Origin: Niebla homalea
Taxonomy: Eukaryota > Ascomycota > Lecanoromycetes > Lecanorales > Ramalinaceae
Length of the DNA stretch: 64,000 bases
Assembly: GCA_019925105.1 (NCBI GenBank)
Contig: JAHGAU010000010.1
Span: forward strand, 620,001 to 684,000
Reading direction: 5' to 3'
Made by a program: the position numbers and the translations under genes. Each line of letters opens with the position of its first letter. The first letter of the stretch is position 1. This document shows, in pieces, positions 12,548-23,493 of this stretch. The notes beneath the pieces were generated by a model. The model did not search any database. It saw nothing but the letters and a program-made list of their open reading frames with translations, and was not told the DNA's origin.

Positions 12548-15500
12548 ATGGTGACGGTGCCGTCTTCTCCGGGCTTCGGCCCTGTACTGGAAGCTCTCAG
12601 TACGATGCAAAGCAATGCCGGAAGAGGCCAAAAGACACAGGCGCATGAATATCTCGAGAAATTCCAAAAATCGGTTCGTCAGATTACTCCAAGTATATCG
12701 GCAGACATTAACCTGCCATAACATAGCCTGAAGCATGGTCCTCAACCCATGCCATTCTCTCCTCTCCAGAAGCAACGCCCGAGGCCAAATTGTTCGCCGC
12801 CACCACGCTCAAAGGAAAGGTATGAAGATTGTAATTAGCCCGGGGGCTGCTACTCTTGCTGAACTATCAGATCACCTATGACCTCGACCAGATCCCCCGA
12901 GCATCACTCCCATCTCTTCGAGACTCCAATCTTACTCTTCTCCAAACCTTTCAAGCTGGGCCACGGCCTATACGGACACAGCTGTGTGTCTGTCTTGCCA
13001 ACCTGGCGATACAAATGATAGAATGGAAAGATGTCATCCAGCTTGTCGGCGCTACACTGGGCAACAGCGCCCTTGACTGTACCCTGGAGTTTCTCCGCGT
13101 CCTACCAGAGGAAGTTACCGAGGGTCGGAAAATCAACTTGACAGTACGTAGGGTCGACTCACCATCCGCGTTTGGGCCCATCCAGTCGACTTTTCGCGCG
13201 CAAGACATCAGTATCTAATGCATCATGACAACAACAGGAAGAGGAGCTGTCCGACAGAACCAAAGAGCTGCTGGAGGACAATGCCCAAAATGTCTTGGGT
13301 CTCTTGACACGATATGCTCAATCATCTGGTAATGTTGGGAGCCTTGCTCAGTCCGAGCATGAGCTGACTATGAGCAGCCAAGGCATCCTCTAATCCACAA
13401 TTACTCGAGTGCGTTTCATCCTGGCTCCGGGAGATACCTGCTGCGGAAGTTGTGCACTCACCTCTCTTCGATGCTATTGTCACTTCGCTCGCAGTAGAAA
13501 GTTCGTTTGATGCTGCAGTGGACTGTATGTGCACTATCTTGAGAGATACACGAGAGGTGGATGAATCGATCGAAGTCATCCAAGTGATATATCCGCGTTT
13601 GGTTTCACTACGACCAAGAATCGTTGAGGCCGCCAATGCTGGAGATCAAGACACCTTCAAGGGCTATACAAGACTTTTTGCTGAAGCTGGGGAGCATTGG
13701 GTGGTCATGATCGCCCGTCTACCCAATGAGTTCAGAGGCCTCGTCGACGCCATTTTGGAATGCTGTGCAAGAGACTCGGACCGAGAAGCCATTTCCTTGA
13801 CGTTCCTCTTCTGGTACGAATTCAAACAAATGGTCACACTTGAAAAATACGCAACGGCAAGAAGGGAATTCACGAATGTATTTGTCAAATTGGTGGACGT
13901 CATGATCAAGCATCTGCAATTCCCCTCTCCAGAAGGCCAGGATGACTCCGATCTTTTCGATGGCGATAGGGAGCAAGAGGAAAAGTTTAGAGAGTTCCGA
14001 CACCAGATGGGCGACGTGCTCAAGGATTGCTGCGAGGTCATCACGGTGACTGAGTGTCTGGGGAAAGCGTTTGAGCTCATCCAGCAGTGGATACCAAAGT
14101 ACGGTTCCCAGGCCACCCAGAGCAATGTACCGCACTGGCAAGAGCTCGAGGCCCCATTGTTTGCAATGAGGGCAATGGGCCGAATGGTGTCTCCAGAAGA
14201 GAACATTGTGCTCCACCAGGTCATTCCGCTCATGGTTCAAATTCCCGATCATGAAAAGCTCCGCTTCCAAGCCACTATGGCACTCGGACGTTACACCGAA
14301 TGGACGGCACAGCATCCTGAATATCTTCAAGCGCAGCTTGACTTCGTCATGGCTGGCTTCAAGCACAAGTCGAAAGAAGTCGTCAGGGCTGCTGCGCTCG
14401 CGTTCCGCTTCTTCGGAACGGACTGCAAGAAACTTCTTGCAGACCACGTCATCCAGCTTCATGATTTCTATGAGTCTGTGCTCGACGAGATACCCGCCGA
14501 AAGCCAAGAGGAGATCACAGAGGGTGTTGCATGCGTCGTGTCTGCCCAACCAGTGACCAAAATATACTCGACCTTCAAGCTCTACTGTGACCCCATTATC
14601 AAGCGAGTGATGGCTCGCGCCAATACCGCCAAATCCGGAGACAATGAAAAGGCTCAGATGGCTGTTGCAGGTGAGTATGATTGCTTTTCATGGTAGTTCA
14701 TGATGCTGATGCCGTCGATACAGACCATCTTCAGCTCCTCACCCTTTACGTCCAACACATCCAACCCTACGTCTCCCCATCTGAGGAGAACCCTGCGGTC
14801 AAATACTGTCAGGAGATTCTTCCAGTCATGTCCGCCATTGCCGAGAATTTCACCAACTGTGTGCCAATCCTCGAGCGCATTTGCCGTTGTTGGCGGTATA
14901 TGGTCTTGTCGTATCGAACAGCTATCCTCCCTTTACTCCCTGCTTTAGCACAGCAACTGGCCAGTGGATTCCAGAATTCACGCCAAGGTTGCTTCCTTTG
15001 GGCCACTGATTCAGTCCTTCGCGAATTCGCGACCGGGGCTGAGTTCGTCGACGCATCAACTTCCCAACATATCTACAGCTTCTTTGAGCAGCAAGCATTA
15101 GCATTCCTCCGCATCATGAACGACCTCCCTCCCAATGAGCTCCCAGATGTCATTGAAGACTTCTTCCGACTCCTTATAGACGCCTTAATCTACTACCACA
15201 CTAACCTTCTGAACGCGCCCATCTGCTCCTCCATTCTCTCAGCCTCAATAAGTGCACTTACTTTGGAGCAAGAGCCTCCACTTACAGCCACCCTCCACTT
15301 CCTCCGCGACTTCCTCAGCTACGGCACCGACCACCCCAACTCCTCCAACTTTGACGATCACTCCAACAAGGCCCGCCTCACGAGTGACCCTCAGCTCCAA
15401 GCCGTCGTCAAGCGACTGATCTCGGAGCAAGGGGAGGTCCTGACCCAGCGCATCATGACTGGCATGATGTTCTCCTTTCCGAGGGATTGCTTCCCCGATG

Positions 15501-15772
15501 CGAGCGGCGTAGCGCTGGCGCTGTTCGAGATCATTCCCGAGCAGACGGCTGTGTGGATTAAGGCGACGACGGATATGTTGCCCCCCGGGACGATCAAGCT
15601 GGGGGAAGCGAACAGGCTGATGCAGAGTATTGGGATGAAATTGCAGCAGGGGGAGGTGAGGAAGGTGAGAGTGCTGCTGCAGGACTTCACAAACGGGTAT
15701 CGGAGGCGGAACGTCGCGCCTAGGGAGGGGCTGGGGAGGTTGGAGGCGACAAGGTTCAGATTTAGTGGGTAG
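12548..15772 (+). CDS. mtr10: Mtr10/transportin-SR-like importin-beta family nuclear import receptor
   Basis: Six exons (12548-12673, 12727-12819, 12871-13143, 13238-13328, 13378-14670, 14724-15772) give 974 aa, with all phases consistent. The N-terminus PVLEALSTMQSN and the importin-beta N-terminal segment ATPEAKLFAATTLKGKITYD match fungal Mtr10 (human TNPO3), the receptor importing SR-type RNA-binding proteins in a Ran-dependent way. The rest is HEAT-repeat-like helical sequence with an exportin-1-like segment (PRPIRTQLCVCLANLAIQM). The start at 12548 was chosen over 12515 for the conserved beginning. The five introns are 49-94 nt. Confidence 0.92.
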
Positions 15773-16249
15773 TTGGGGGCCGAAAAGGGGGGGTTTGGTG
15801 TCAAGGTTGGGGTGTGGAGAATAATCCAACAACCATAGGGGAATGGATGGCGTGGTCTGAGGGGGAGCAGGATTTATGGATATGAAGGATGATGGAACGA
15901 GCATGTAGATGGCGGACGGATGGAAAGGGAGGGGGCCTAGCTTCACTATCAGGAAATAACAAGCAGGACAGAGCTCAATTTTGTGTGGAAAGGAGACAGG
16001 CAGACGGTTGCGATACAACAGAGCTGTATACGTGTTTGAAATTGAAGTCAGGTGCAGAGGCTAAGCCATACTACTTTGTCCTCAATATATCCTCATCTCA
16101 TCATGCCAAAATCCCACCCGGCATAAGTATGGAGTATCAAAACGCCTTCGCTTGCTAACGCGCATAATGTCGTCAAAAGTAAGTACAGATGTCTAACGAG
16201 AGGGGCCAGCTTTGGTTGTCCCCGCCTGCGCACCGCAACCCCGCTAACA
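15773..16249. other. Convergent intergenic region between mtr10 and set3
   Basis: 3' UTR sequence of two convergent genes. The long antisense frame from 15245 to 16018 overlaps mtr10 coding sequence and looks like a shadow. No other feature is seen. Confidence 0.45.
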
Positions 16250-19084
16250 TCATACCCCTGGAGGGTTTTCTTCCGCTATAGGCGAGACTGCCTTTGTACT
16301 ATCCTCCGTTGGCATTAGATCCATCGGATTTGCCTCCTCCTTCTTCGGCGTTTCAACAACCGCACTGCCTTCCATTTGCGTATCACCGTTGGTTCGTGGT
16401 ACAGGCGGTCTCAGTGGGTCCTGGGACTGTTCAGGACTCGCTTGTGCAGCTTTGAGTGAAGTTGAATGCGACCCTTTCCGTTTGATGTAATCGCTCAGCG
16501 ATATCTTCTTTGCTGGGCTTGGTTGGGCTGGATTGGCTGAAGATGATGGAGGTGGAAGCGAGCTGGAGGAATTGGCTGGTATATGGGACGTCATGGGAAT
16601 AGGAGGGGTTGATCTCCCAGTACGAGGGGTGTCAGTTGACGGATCAAGAGAGCGTTGCGGTTTTGAGGGATTCTGTCCATCACTCTCCAGTATGCTGTAT
16701 CCATTACTCATAGCTGAATGAGCTTCATGTGGAGGCCATAGAGGGGGCTTGAGATCAGCTGAGACGGGGGTCAAAGCAGCGCTGGGAGCAGGCGCTGATA
16801 TCTGCGTGTTTTGTGGTGGATCTGAAGAAGCGTTTGCGTCGTGCATAGGAACATCTTCTTCAGTATGTGATATGTTGATCTTTGAGATAGCTTCACCGCT
16901 TTCAATACCGGCAGATGCTTGGCTGGTAGGTAGGTTCGAGTTTCTCCTCCTTTCCTCCAATCTCTGTCGATCCTGCTGGGACTTGAGTAGCAAGCGCCTA
17001 GTAAGAGAAATAAAGGGTTTCCTTGGTCGCTGCGGAGCCGCGCAAGATCTGTACCAATCGTCTTCATCGTTTGGATCTGTCTGAATGGCAACGCTGACGT
17101 AGTTTGGTCGCGACAAAGGCGACGGAATGGTTGGCGTGTTCGTTTGAGACGAGCTTTTCTTGAAATCTGGGGTGAAATTGTTGTGTGGTCGCGTCGAGCC
17201 GTTCGAGGCTTTGGCCGTGGGAGAGCCGGACTTCCTTCTCGAGGTGCTGGCGTCGACATATTGAGGTTTCGGGGGCAAGGCTGGTGTATTTGGCTGAGAC
17301 TGAGACATTAGGCCACTGGGTCCAGGTGTGTTGGCGTTCGAACCGCCACTATTGCGCTTTTTCTTCTTGGTTGCGGGCTGGTGTTTGTCGTTCTCAAGTT
17401 GCTCAAAATTTCTTTCCAAGGCCGCGATCTTTCGCTTCTCACGATCGGATATCTCGACTCCAAAGCCTGGGGCATGGGGATTGAGGCCTGTTGGAGTCAT
17501 GGCTCGGCTTCCAGATTCAGACCTGGATGTCGACCGCGCGTCTTCACCGTCACTGGCGTCTTGAACATGCGATTGCAGTCGTCGCTTACTCGACCCAGGC
17601 TTCGGTCGTGAAAGCGCCCTGTTCTCGGGATCATAGCGCACGACCCAGCACGACTCTGGCTGACCACAAGCACAGCCACCGAATTCTGGCGAGACTTTGC
17701 CAACCCAATCAGTAAAATATTCTTCCCCATCTGGGCTAAGATCCTGCGCCATATCGTTCTTGTTCGAGCTGAACTTGCGCATATGCTCGTCAAGCACCCA
17801 GCCGATTGACATCTCAGCTCCAGGCTCAATGTCCTCCTTTGCAGTAAAACAGAAGTGATACTCTGAGTTGTCCTCAAGAAAGGTTGTCATTGACAGATTG
17901 GGCCGACAACTCCGGCGCAGATAGCGGCAGATTGTACCTTCCGAGCGAGTGTCAATGTAGATAGGCAGTCGAGGATGGAAGAAGACAAAGGGCGCTGGAT
18001 GGCGGAGCCAGTCCCATCTATTTTCTGGATCTGAGATATAATCTCGCATGTGACCTATCTTGCCTTTGAGCTCTCCCACAATCGAGTTTTGCTTTGTGAA
18101 GCCGTCGCTCGTGAGATATATCCATCGTGGATGGCGTCCGTCTTTAGTTGTTACGGCTGTCTCTTCTCTGTACTGTTTCTGGGGGGGCAGACCAATGAGA
18201 TTCTCCAACGGTTGATCAATGCGGTGGAATACATCAGCGTGCGAAAAGCCACGGGTGGCATTTTTCAATGCCTCAACGTCGTACGCCCAGGTTGACAGGT
18301 CGTGCGTGATGCTAATGTTGCTTAGCAGATTTATTCGGAGGCTTTGCTCACCAGGATCCACGTCGTATAGGCGTAAGAATTCCTCGCTATACTGTTCTTT
18401 GAGAAAACCATTGGCGAATTGTCTTGAAAAGGGTTGTGATGGGCTTTGCGCGATTGTGCCTGCCCGCTTGTGGGGATGCGATGTCGGATGCTGCGAAAGC
18501 GCAGGCAGGTTGACGGAGTGGGAGGAGCGGTGACTGGACTTTGATTTTTTCACAGACGCGGGCGGGTCGCGTGGACTTCGACTGGTACGCTCATGAGAGC
18601 CATCTGCGTCTGGCGACCAGCCATTCACTAAGATACCGTTCGGTTCGATGCTTTTGGTTTTCTTCTTGTGACTCTTGGCTACAGGTTTCTTGAGCTTCCG
18701 GTCGTCCTGGTCGAAATCACCCATCCTCGCTCTCTGCCGGTTGATCGCAGCTTGCACGTCGATGGGCTTAGGTTCGCAGTCGGTACAGAAGTGTGTGATC
18801 GCGTCAAGCTCGTCCTTGGGAGGAACTCGGTCATTTTCCTCGTCGTAATAGTAGCATTCCGTATGCTGCCAAGTGTCGCATCTGTCGCAGAGAACACTGC
18901 TGCCGTCGTCATGCTTGAATCCACAGATACATTTGATGGTCGAGTCGTCCTCGTGTTGTTCCGTCGGATGAGGGGGGGCGCCATATAGGGGAGGGGTTAG
19001 TTTCGTTGGCGAAAGGGAAGAATCGATCTTTGGTTGGATATCAGGCGCAATGTGCGTGTTGAGATAGGAAGCAGGATCGGTCAT
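16250..19084 (-). CDS. set3: Set3-like PHD and SET domain protein (Set3C histone deacetylase complex)
   Basis: Intronless, 944 aa. A PHD finger (about residues 52-103, beginning CICGFKHDDGSSVLCDRCD) is followed by a basic linker and a SET domain at about 305-435, with RSCRPN at 391-396 in the position of the usual NHSCxPN, and a Cys-rich motif ACGQPESC after it. The long C-terminal half is Ser/Pro-rich and disordered. In yeast Set3 scaffolds the Set3C deacetylase complex, binds H3K4me2 through its PHD and has no shown methyltransferase activity; that role is inferred here. Another possible deacetylase-complex subunit (SAP30-like) lies at 57 kb, but the two are not clustered. Confidence 0.93.
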   Translation of the reverse strand: MTDPASYLNTHIAPDIQPKIDSSLSPTKLTPPLYGAPPHPTEQHEDDSTIKCICGFKHDDGSSVLCDRCDTWQHTECYYYDEENDRVPPKDELDAITHFCTDCEPKPIDVQAAINRQRARMGDFDQDDRKLKKPVAKSHKKKTKSIEPNGILVNGWSPDADGSHERTSRSPRDPPASVKKSKSSHRSSHSVNLPALSQHPTSHPHKRAGTIAQSPSQPFSRQFANGFLKEQYSEEFLRLYDVDPGEQSLRINLLSNISITHDLSTWAYDVEALKNATRGFSHADVFHRIDQPLENLIGLPPQKQYREETAVTTKDGRHPRWIYLTSDGFTKQNSIVGELKGKIGHMRDYISDPENRWDWLRHPAPFVFFHPRLPIYIDTRSEGTICRYLRRSCRPNLSMTTFLEDNSEYHFCFTAKEDIEPGAEMSIGWVLDEHMRKFSSNKNDMAQDLSPDGEEYFTDWVGKVSPEFGGCACGQPESCWVVRYDPENRALSRPKPGSSKRRLQSHVQDASDGEDARSTSRSESGSRAMTPTGLNPHAPGFGVEISDREKRKIAALERNFEQLENDKHQPATKKKKRNSGGSNANTPGPSGLMSQSQPNTPALPPKPQYVDASTSRRKSGSPTAKASNGSTRPHNNFTPDFKKSSSQTNTPTIPSPLSRPNYVSVAIQTDPNDEDDWYRSCAAPQRPRKPFISLTRRLLLKSQQDRQRLEERRRNSNLPTSQASAGIESGEAISKINISHTEEDVPMHDANASSDPPQNTQISAPAPSAALTPVSADLKPPLWPPHEAHSAMSNGYSILESDGQNPSKPQRSLDPSTDTPRTGRSTPPIPMTSHIPANSSSSLPPPSSSANPAQPSPAKKISLSDYIKRKGSHSTSLKAAQASPEQSQDPLRPPVPRTNGDTQMEGSAVVETPKKEEANPMDLMPTEDSTKAVSPIAEENPPGV

Positions 19085-20238
19085 ACTATGGCAGAGAGAA
19101 TGGCCGCAAGATTAAGAGCAAGCGACTGGCATCAGAGTGGGTCTTCGTAATCTGTTTCGCATGACTCTCGCGTATCATCAGGTAGATATGTCAGGACGGT
19201 ATCCAAAGGGATGCGACAAGGCTCTAGGACGTCTTCGCAAATGCCACGAGGGCTCTATTTGTGTCTCTCTGATGGACTACCATCAGAGACAAGGTCTTGG
19301 ATCGGACGTCTTGTGTTCTGGACGGCTTTCTCGATTCCAGCGATCTGCAGAGAGAGCGTTTCCACCCCAGATTTCAGGCGTGGATGGTTGGATGATCGAA
19401 GTAAGGGGTTGTCTCAAGGAGAGGTGGAGAGGAGAGGAGCAGGTCGGTGCGTTATTGGTGGGCAAACCAAGGAGTGGGCACTTGTAGAACAGGCGGAGAG
19501 TGTGGTAGATCTCAAATCCAGAGCGAGAGGAAAGGCGAAATTGTGTAATGGTGTGGTAAAGGACCAGTTTCTGGGAGGGGGTGGATTTGCAAGGAGGAGA
19601 GAAATTGGACGAACGAGACGAGAGCAAGAGAAGCGGCAGTCGCCTTCCTTATCTCGGCCTAGCGTGATGAACCTGGAACACTTGTGCATTCGACCAGTTC
19701 TATCCCTTATCTCTTAGCATCAGAAAGCAACTCTCCGAGAAATTGACGGTTACGCAGATTGGAACTAACGGAATGTCAGCCAGCAATAAACACAAGCCGT
19801 AGATCCTGAGCCTCCTCTGGTCAAAGGAGATCTCGAGTCTTCTAGTGAAGCTTGGCAAGCTGCGAAACACCTCGTTTTGACAGGGCCTGGACTGTGTTCG
19901 AGCAGATGACTTGAATGTGCCTGGAGATTACGTGCTTTACCATACGGATCCGTACCTATTGCGGTCCTTTAGCAGCAAACTTACGGATGTACAATCATGC
20001 TATATTCAACTGCTCAACTGATTCAATTTCCACTGTTCCAGAATTCACGAAGTGGGGTTGTAAGGAAGTGGACCGAAAATTACCTTGGGACTAAAATTGT
20101 TTATCGTCATTACATACAGCCCCGAACGTGACCGATCACGACGTACTGGGCCTCTTTCGCCATCGCTTTAATCCGCGACCTCCTTCACATAACCATCAAA
20201 CCCAAGCGAGAAGTGGGTTTTGGCCGTTCGCTGCAATC
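19085..20238. promoter_or_regulatory. Divergent intergenic region between set3 and npc2
   Basis: 1.15 kb upstream of two divergent genes. Open frames at 19137-19717 overlap each other in several frames and on both strands without family resemblance or splice logic, so I treat them as leader or noise. No RNA gene was recognised. Confidence 0.4.
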
Positions 20239-20853
20239 ATGCATTTCTCGACCTTCGTACTCCCTCTCCTGATGACATCTCTCGCCTCTGCCAAATCCCT
20301 GTCCCTCTTTGGATCTAGTCAACAACCCCTCGATACAAAACTCGACGTCCCAGGCGACAACCCTCTGCAGTTCTGTCAAGCCACTTCAGACTACATCCTT
20401 CTCATCCAGAATGTGGACCTAGCTCCTAACCCACCAAAATCGCAAGTGGCCAAATCTTGCCGGGTAGCCATAGCACTGCGCTAATCTACGTTACAGTGGA
20501 CAGAAGCTCCTTATCGAAGCTGCAGGAACATTTACTGAAGAGGTTGAAGAGGGTGCCTACATAAATCTCTCCGTCAAATATGGCTTGATCACCTTGATTC
20601 GAATGAGAGCAGATCTCTGCGACCAGATGAAAGAGGTGGATGAGACGTGCCCATTAAGTGGTGCCAAAGTGATCAAGAAGGAGGTCGACATCCCCAAAGA
20701 AGTGCCGGCCGTAAGTCTCATAAAAGCCTCACTGGCCTCCATGTACACTGCTGATATTTTTGGTTCAAGGGGAAATATTCTGTCCTTGCAGACGTGTACA
20801 CCAAGGACGACGAGCAAATTACCTGTCTGCAAGCTACTGTACATTTCGGGTAA
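20239..20853 (+). CDS. npc2: NPC2/ML-domain lipid transfer protein
   Basis: Secreted or vacuolar sterol/phospholipid carrier, annotated in fungi as phosphatidylglycerol/phosphatidylinositol transfer protein. Three exons, 20239-20441, 20497-20710 and 20770-20853, give 166 aa. A signal peptide (MHFSTFVLPLLMTSLASA) precedes the ML domain with paired Cys in NPLQFCQAT, RMRADLCDQ, VDETCPLSGA and EQITCLQATVHFG at the C-terminus. Motifs VKYGLITLI and CPLSG are typical. The first intron (20442-20496) begins GCAAGT, so this is a GC-AG intron: only that donor keeps frame and gives the conserved PNPPKS-GQKL junction. Its branch-like GCTAATC and CAG acceptor are good. Confidence 0.93.
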
Positions 20854-21148
20854 ATTTTGCCCACTCGCCAAACTGTATGAGCGCAACAAGTTCGGCTCCA
20901 CGCAAGGGTTGGGATGGTGGTATCTTCAAAGCTCGTGCGCCCTGATCCTAAATGATGATTGAGCGTTTTCTCTACACAGGGTCATAAGCGCATGATGAAT
21001 CAATGCACATGTATAATTTGTGAGAACGATAGGCAGATGCTCTCAATGTATGAACATACTCCTGCTCCATCCGTGACGCTCGTTTGACACTTGATTCTTG
21101 TCGAACTGAAGCAACTCGTAACTCCAACAACCGCTATCTGGACCCCCA

Positions 21149-21716
21149 TTACTCTCCAAACAGTCGCCTCACTCTCCTCAGAACACTATCCTTCTCTGGG
21201 TCGTACGGATGGTCCTTGCTCGGTATTTCGAGAACAGCAGGGAATGCCTCGGTGAACGTGTCGACTCGGCCTCGGATCCTTTCTGCGATCTGCCAAGGAT
21301 ATTAGTACGGAAGTTATACTCTAGGCCACCCCCCTCTCTCCAGCCCCCGAGTGATACACACATGTTGGTTGATGAGGACAATGGCGATGTCTTTGCGTTT
21401 TGATGTGAAGTTGTCGAATGCTTGCTCAATAGTAGAATCCTCGGTCTTATTATCGACCACCAGAAAATTCTTCTGCGCATCAGGAGGCTGAGTGACATGC
21501 TAAAACAAAATTTAGCCACCATAATAGATACTTGGTGAGAGCAAGCTCGGCTCTCACTCCAATACCCGCGAGGAGTAGGCCTGTCACTGAATCCTAAGAA
21601 GCGTTGTTCACGTCAGTTCGCCTGCGACGAGGATAGACAGCTGAGACTAGGCTGACCTCATCACCAATGACAGCTAGAAAGTGCCTGTCCTTGTAGGCGG
21701 AAACGGGAGCAGCCAT
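21149..21716 (-). CDS. vma7: V-type ATPase subunit F (Vma7)
   Basis: Four exons, 21657-21716, 21558-21593, 21362-21499 and 21149-21289, splice to 124 aa, the family length. It starts [20 protein letters not shown], the typical Vma7 N-terminus, followed by [31 protein letters not shown] and [16 protein letters not shown], and ends in basic RRVRRLFGE. Subunit F sits on the central stalk of the V1 sector and couples ATP hydrolysis to rotation in the vacuolar proton pump. All exons are whole codons (20, 12, 46, 47 including the stop). No single open frame reveals the gene. It converges with npc2. Confidence 0.95.
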
Positions 21717-22099
21717 CTTTTGAGGAGAAGGAAGTCCTGAACCAAATCGTCTATGTACCTACCTACGACATGAAAGGACCCTCAGGTAGGTTTGCATAAA
21801 TATCCACAATTCGGCCATGCCTGCGAGAAGCCAAGTGCTAAGCGCGGGCTGCTCTCGGGCCGCTGCAGCCCGCTGCACGGGTGACAGCGGCCCTGAAGCT
21901 CCTACCCTAATCACGTACCTTTCCCTGTTGATTGTTGATTGCATCATTTGCATGCAGTCATGCAGTACCTCGCTATGCGTTCATCGATCATGAACACTTG
22001 GATCTGAGCCAAAGCGGCAGGCTCCACGTCCGCTACGTCTGATTTATATTACCTCGTCTCAAAGGTATGGAGCGTTGCAGGAACATTACCTGAACCAGC
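21717..22099. promoter_or_regulatory. Divergent promoter region between vma7 and nur1
   Basis: Includes a GC-rich patch at about 21840-21900 with self-complementary CGGGCTGC/GCAGCCCG sequence. No gene is supported. Confidence 0.4.
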
Positions 22100-23493
22100 A
22101 TGGCGCCGCGACAGCGACTCGTTCGACGACGCCCTCTGTCGGAACGTATCCAGGCTTATCTGGATCCTGTCGATTGGTTGTACTGGGTCTCCGAGGAGCT
22201 CGAAAGTGCCGAGTGGGACCAGTGGCAGAAAGAACGGGCGACTCCACTGGGCCTCCTATTGAACATTGTCTTTGTAATTGCACGGGCAAACACTACATCT
22301 ACCACGCGCCCTTCTGGCGACGATGTCTTCGGTGATGATGTGACCTATACTGGCTGGTCGTCGTGGTTTGTATGGACTTTGATTCTTTGGACGACGGATA
22401 TGCGCTGACCCGTACTTGTCAGGCCTCCTTTCTTGTCCACCTACTCTCAGTCCTCTCATTTGTCAATGCCATCTATACCATCAACAGAAAGCGCCACTAC
22501 AGGCTCTTTGAGAGCTCCGTCGATGCGATTCCGAGTACGCCTTCGGCCAAGCGTGTCAGAGTGGACTCATCGCCGGTAGCTTCATCACCGCTGCGCTTTC
22601 TCTCAACTATGCTGGTAGGAGACAATGCAGAATCAAGGTCTCACCCAGATGCTACCCGTGACGTATGGGAGATTGCCGTTTGGGACCCTACACCGTTTGC
22701 TCTCCAGATGTTCTGTCTACTCAGCCCCGGTCACGTTCTGGTCTATTGGCTCTTCCTTCCTACGGCAATCTCGGACCCGCGGCCAAGCACGACTGTTCTG
22801 ACTAGCATCGTCTTAGCAGCCTTGCTGTCCGGTCAGCTACTCCTTCTTTGCTCTTCTTTCTCGCAACAGTCAAAGGACGCCTCAGTCATACACAAAGAAG
22901 TAATGAGCGAGTATGATATCAAGTATGTCCATCCTAGAACGCAGCCCCTCGTGCGGGACGTGGGGACGCAATTCTCTACGTCCACACACTCTCGCCGCCG
23001 CACATCTGCAGTCGATGTAGAAGATGAATCGATCGACATCTATACACCTACGTTCGTTATCAACAGAGACTTCAAGACGCGGCCCAATCCCAATTACGCC
23101 AAGCATGTGGACCCGGACGGCTTCTCGGTTCCGCCACTGCCTTCGCAAGGCATCTCTACGGGAGTATCGACCTTTCTTCATACACCAGCTCATTTGAGAG
23201 AGATGTCGTCCCCACTACGGCCAGAACCTCAAACAGCGATTCGCCAACCGCAATTTAGGCCATCCACCGTGGGCGATGGTGGCAGTCTTGGTGTCTATAC
23301 ACACGCAAGCTCGCCCTTGAGGCATTCGGCATCAACAAATGCCCTCGGCCCTTCCCACCAACGTGAAAGTCTGAGCCCACAGAAGAGGCAGGGTAGTCCT
23401 TTGAAGAAGGCCGGTATGGGGCCCACAGCCAGCGGCTATCGTCTTGGCCATCTGAAGGCAAGTCAGGGGAGGAGGGAAAGTGGTCTTTCTTGA
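22100..23493 (+). CDS. nur1: Nur1-like nuclear rim protein
   Basis: Two exons, 22100-22369 and 22423-23493, give 446 aa. The phase-0 intron joins TGWSSWF to ASFLVHLLSVLSF. The N-terminal region PVDWLYWVSEELESAEWDQW is characteristic of the Nur1/Mug154 family of inner nuclear membrane proteins, which in yeasts work with Heh1/Lem2 in rDNA and heterochromatin tethering. Several hydrophobic segments follow (LLLNIVFVIAR; SFLVHLLSVLSFVNAIY; a LSPGHVLVYWLFLP region; SIVLAALLSGQLLLLC), then a Ser/Pro-rich nucleoplasmic tail. The function in this fungus is inferred. Confidence 0.88.

Noticed and set aside
13719..14549. 276-aa minus-strand open frame inside mtr10
   Set aside because: It is antisense to the HEAT-repeat exon, whose splicing and length are consistent with the importin.
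15245..16018. 257-aa minus-strand open frame overlapping the mtr10 3' end
   Set aside because: It is Pro/His-rich, low in complexity and mostly antisense to mtr10 coding sequence.
19137..19717. Overlapping open frames upstream of set3
   Set aside because: Several frames on both strands are open at once, without motifs or splice support; they are more likely leader sequence.
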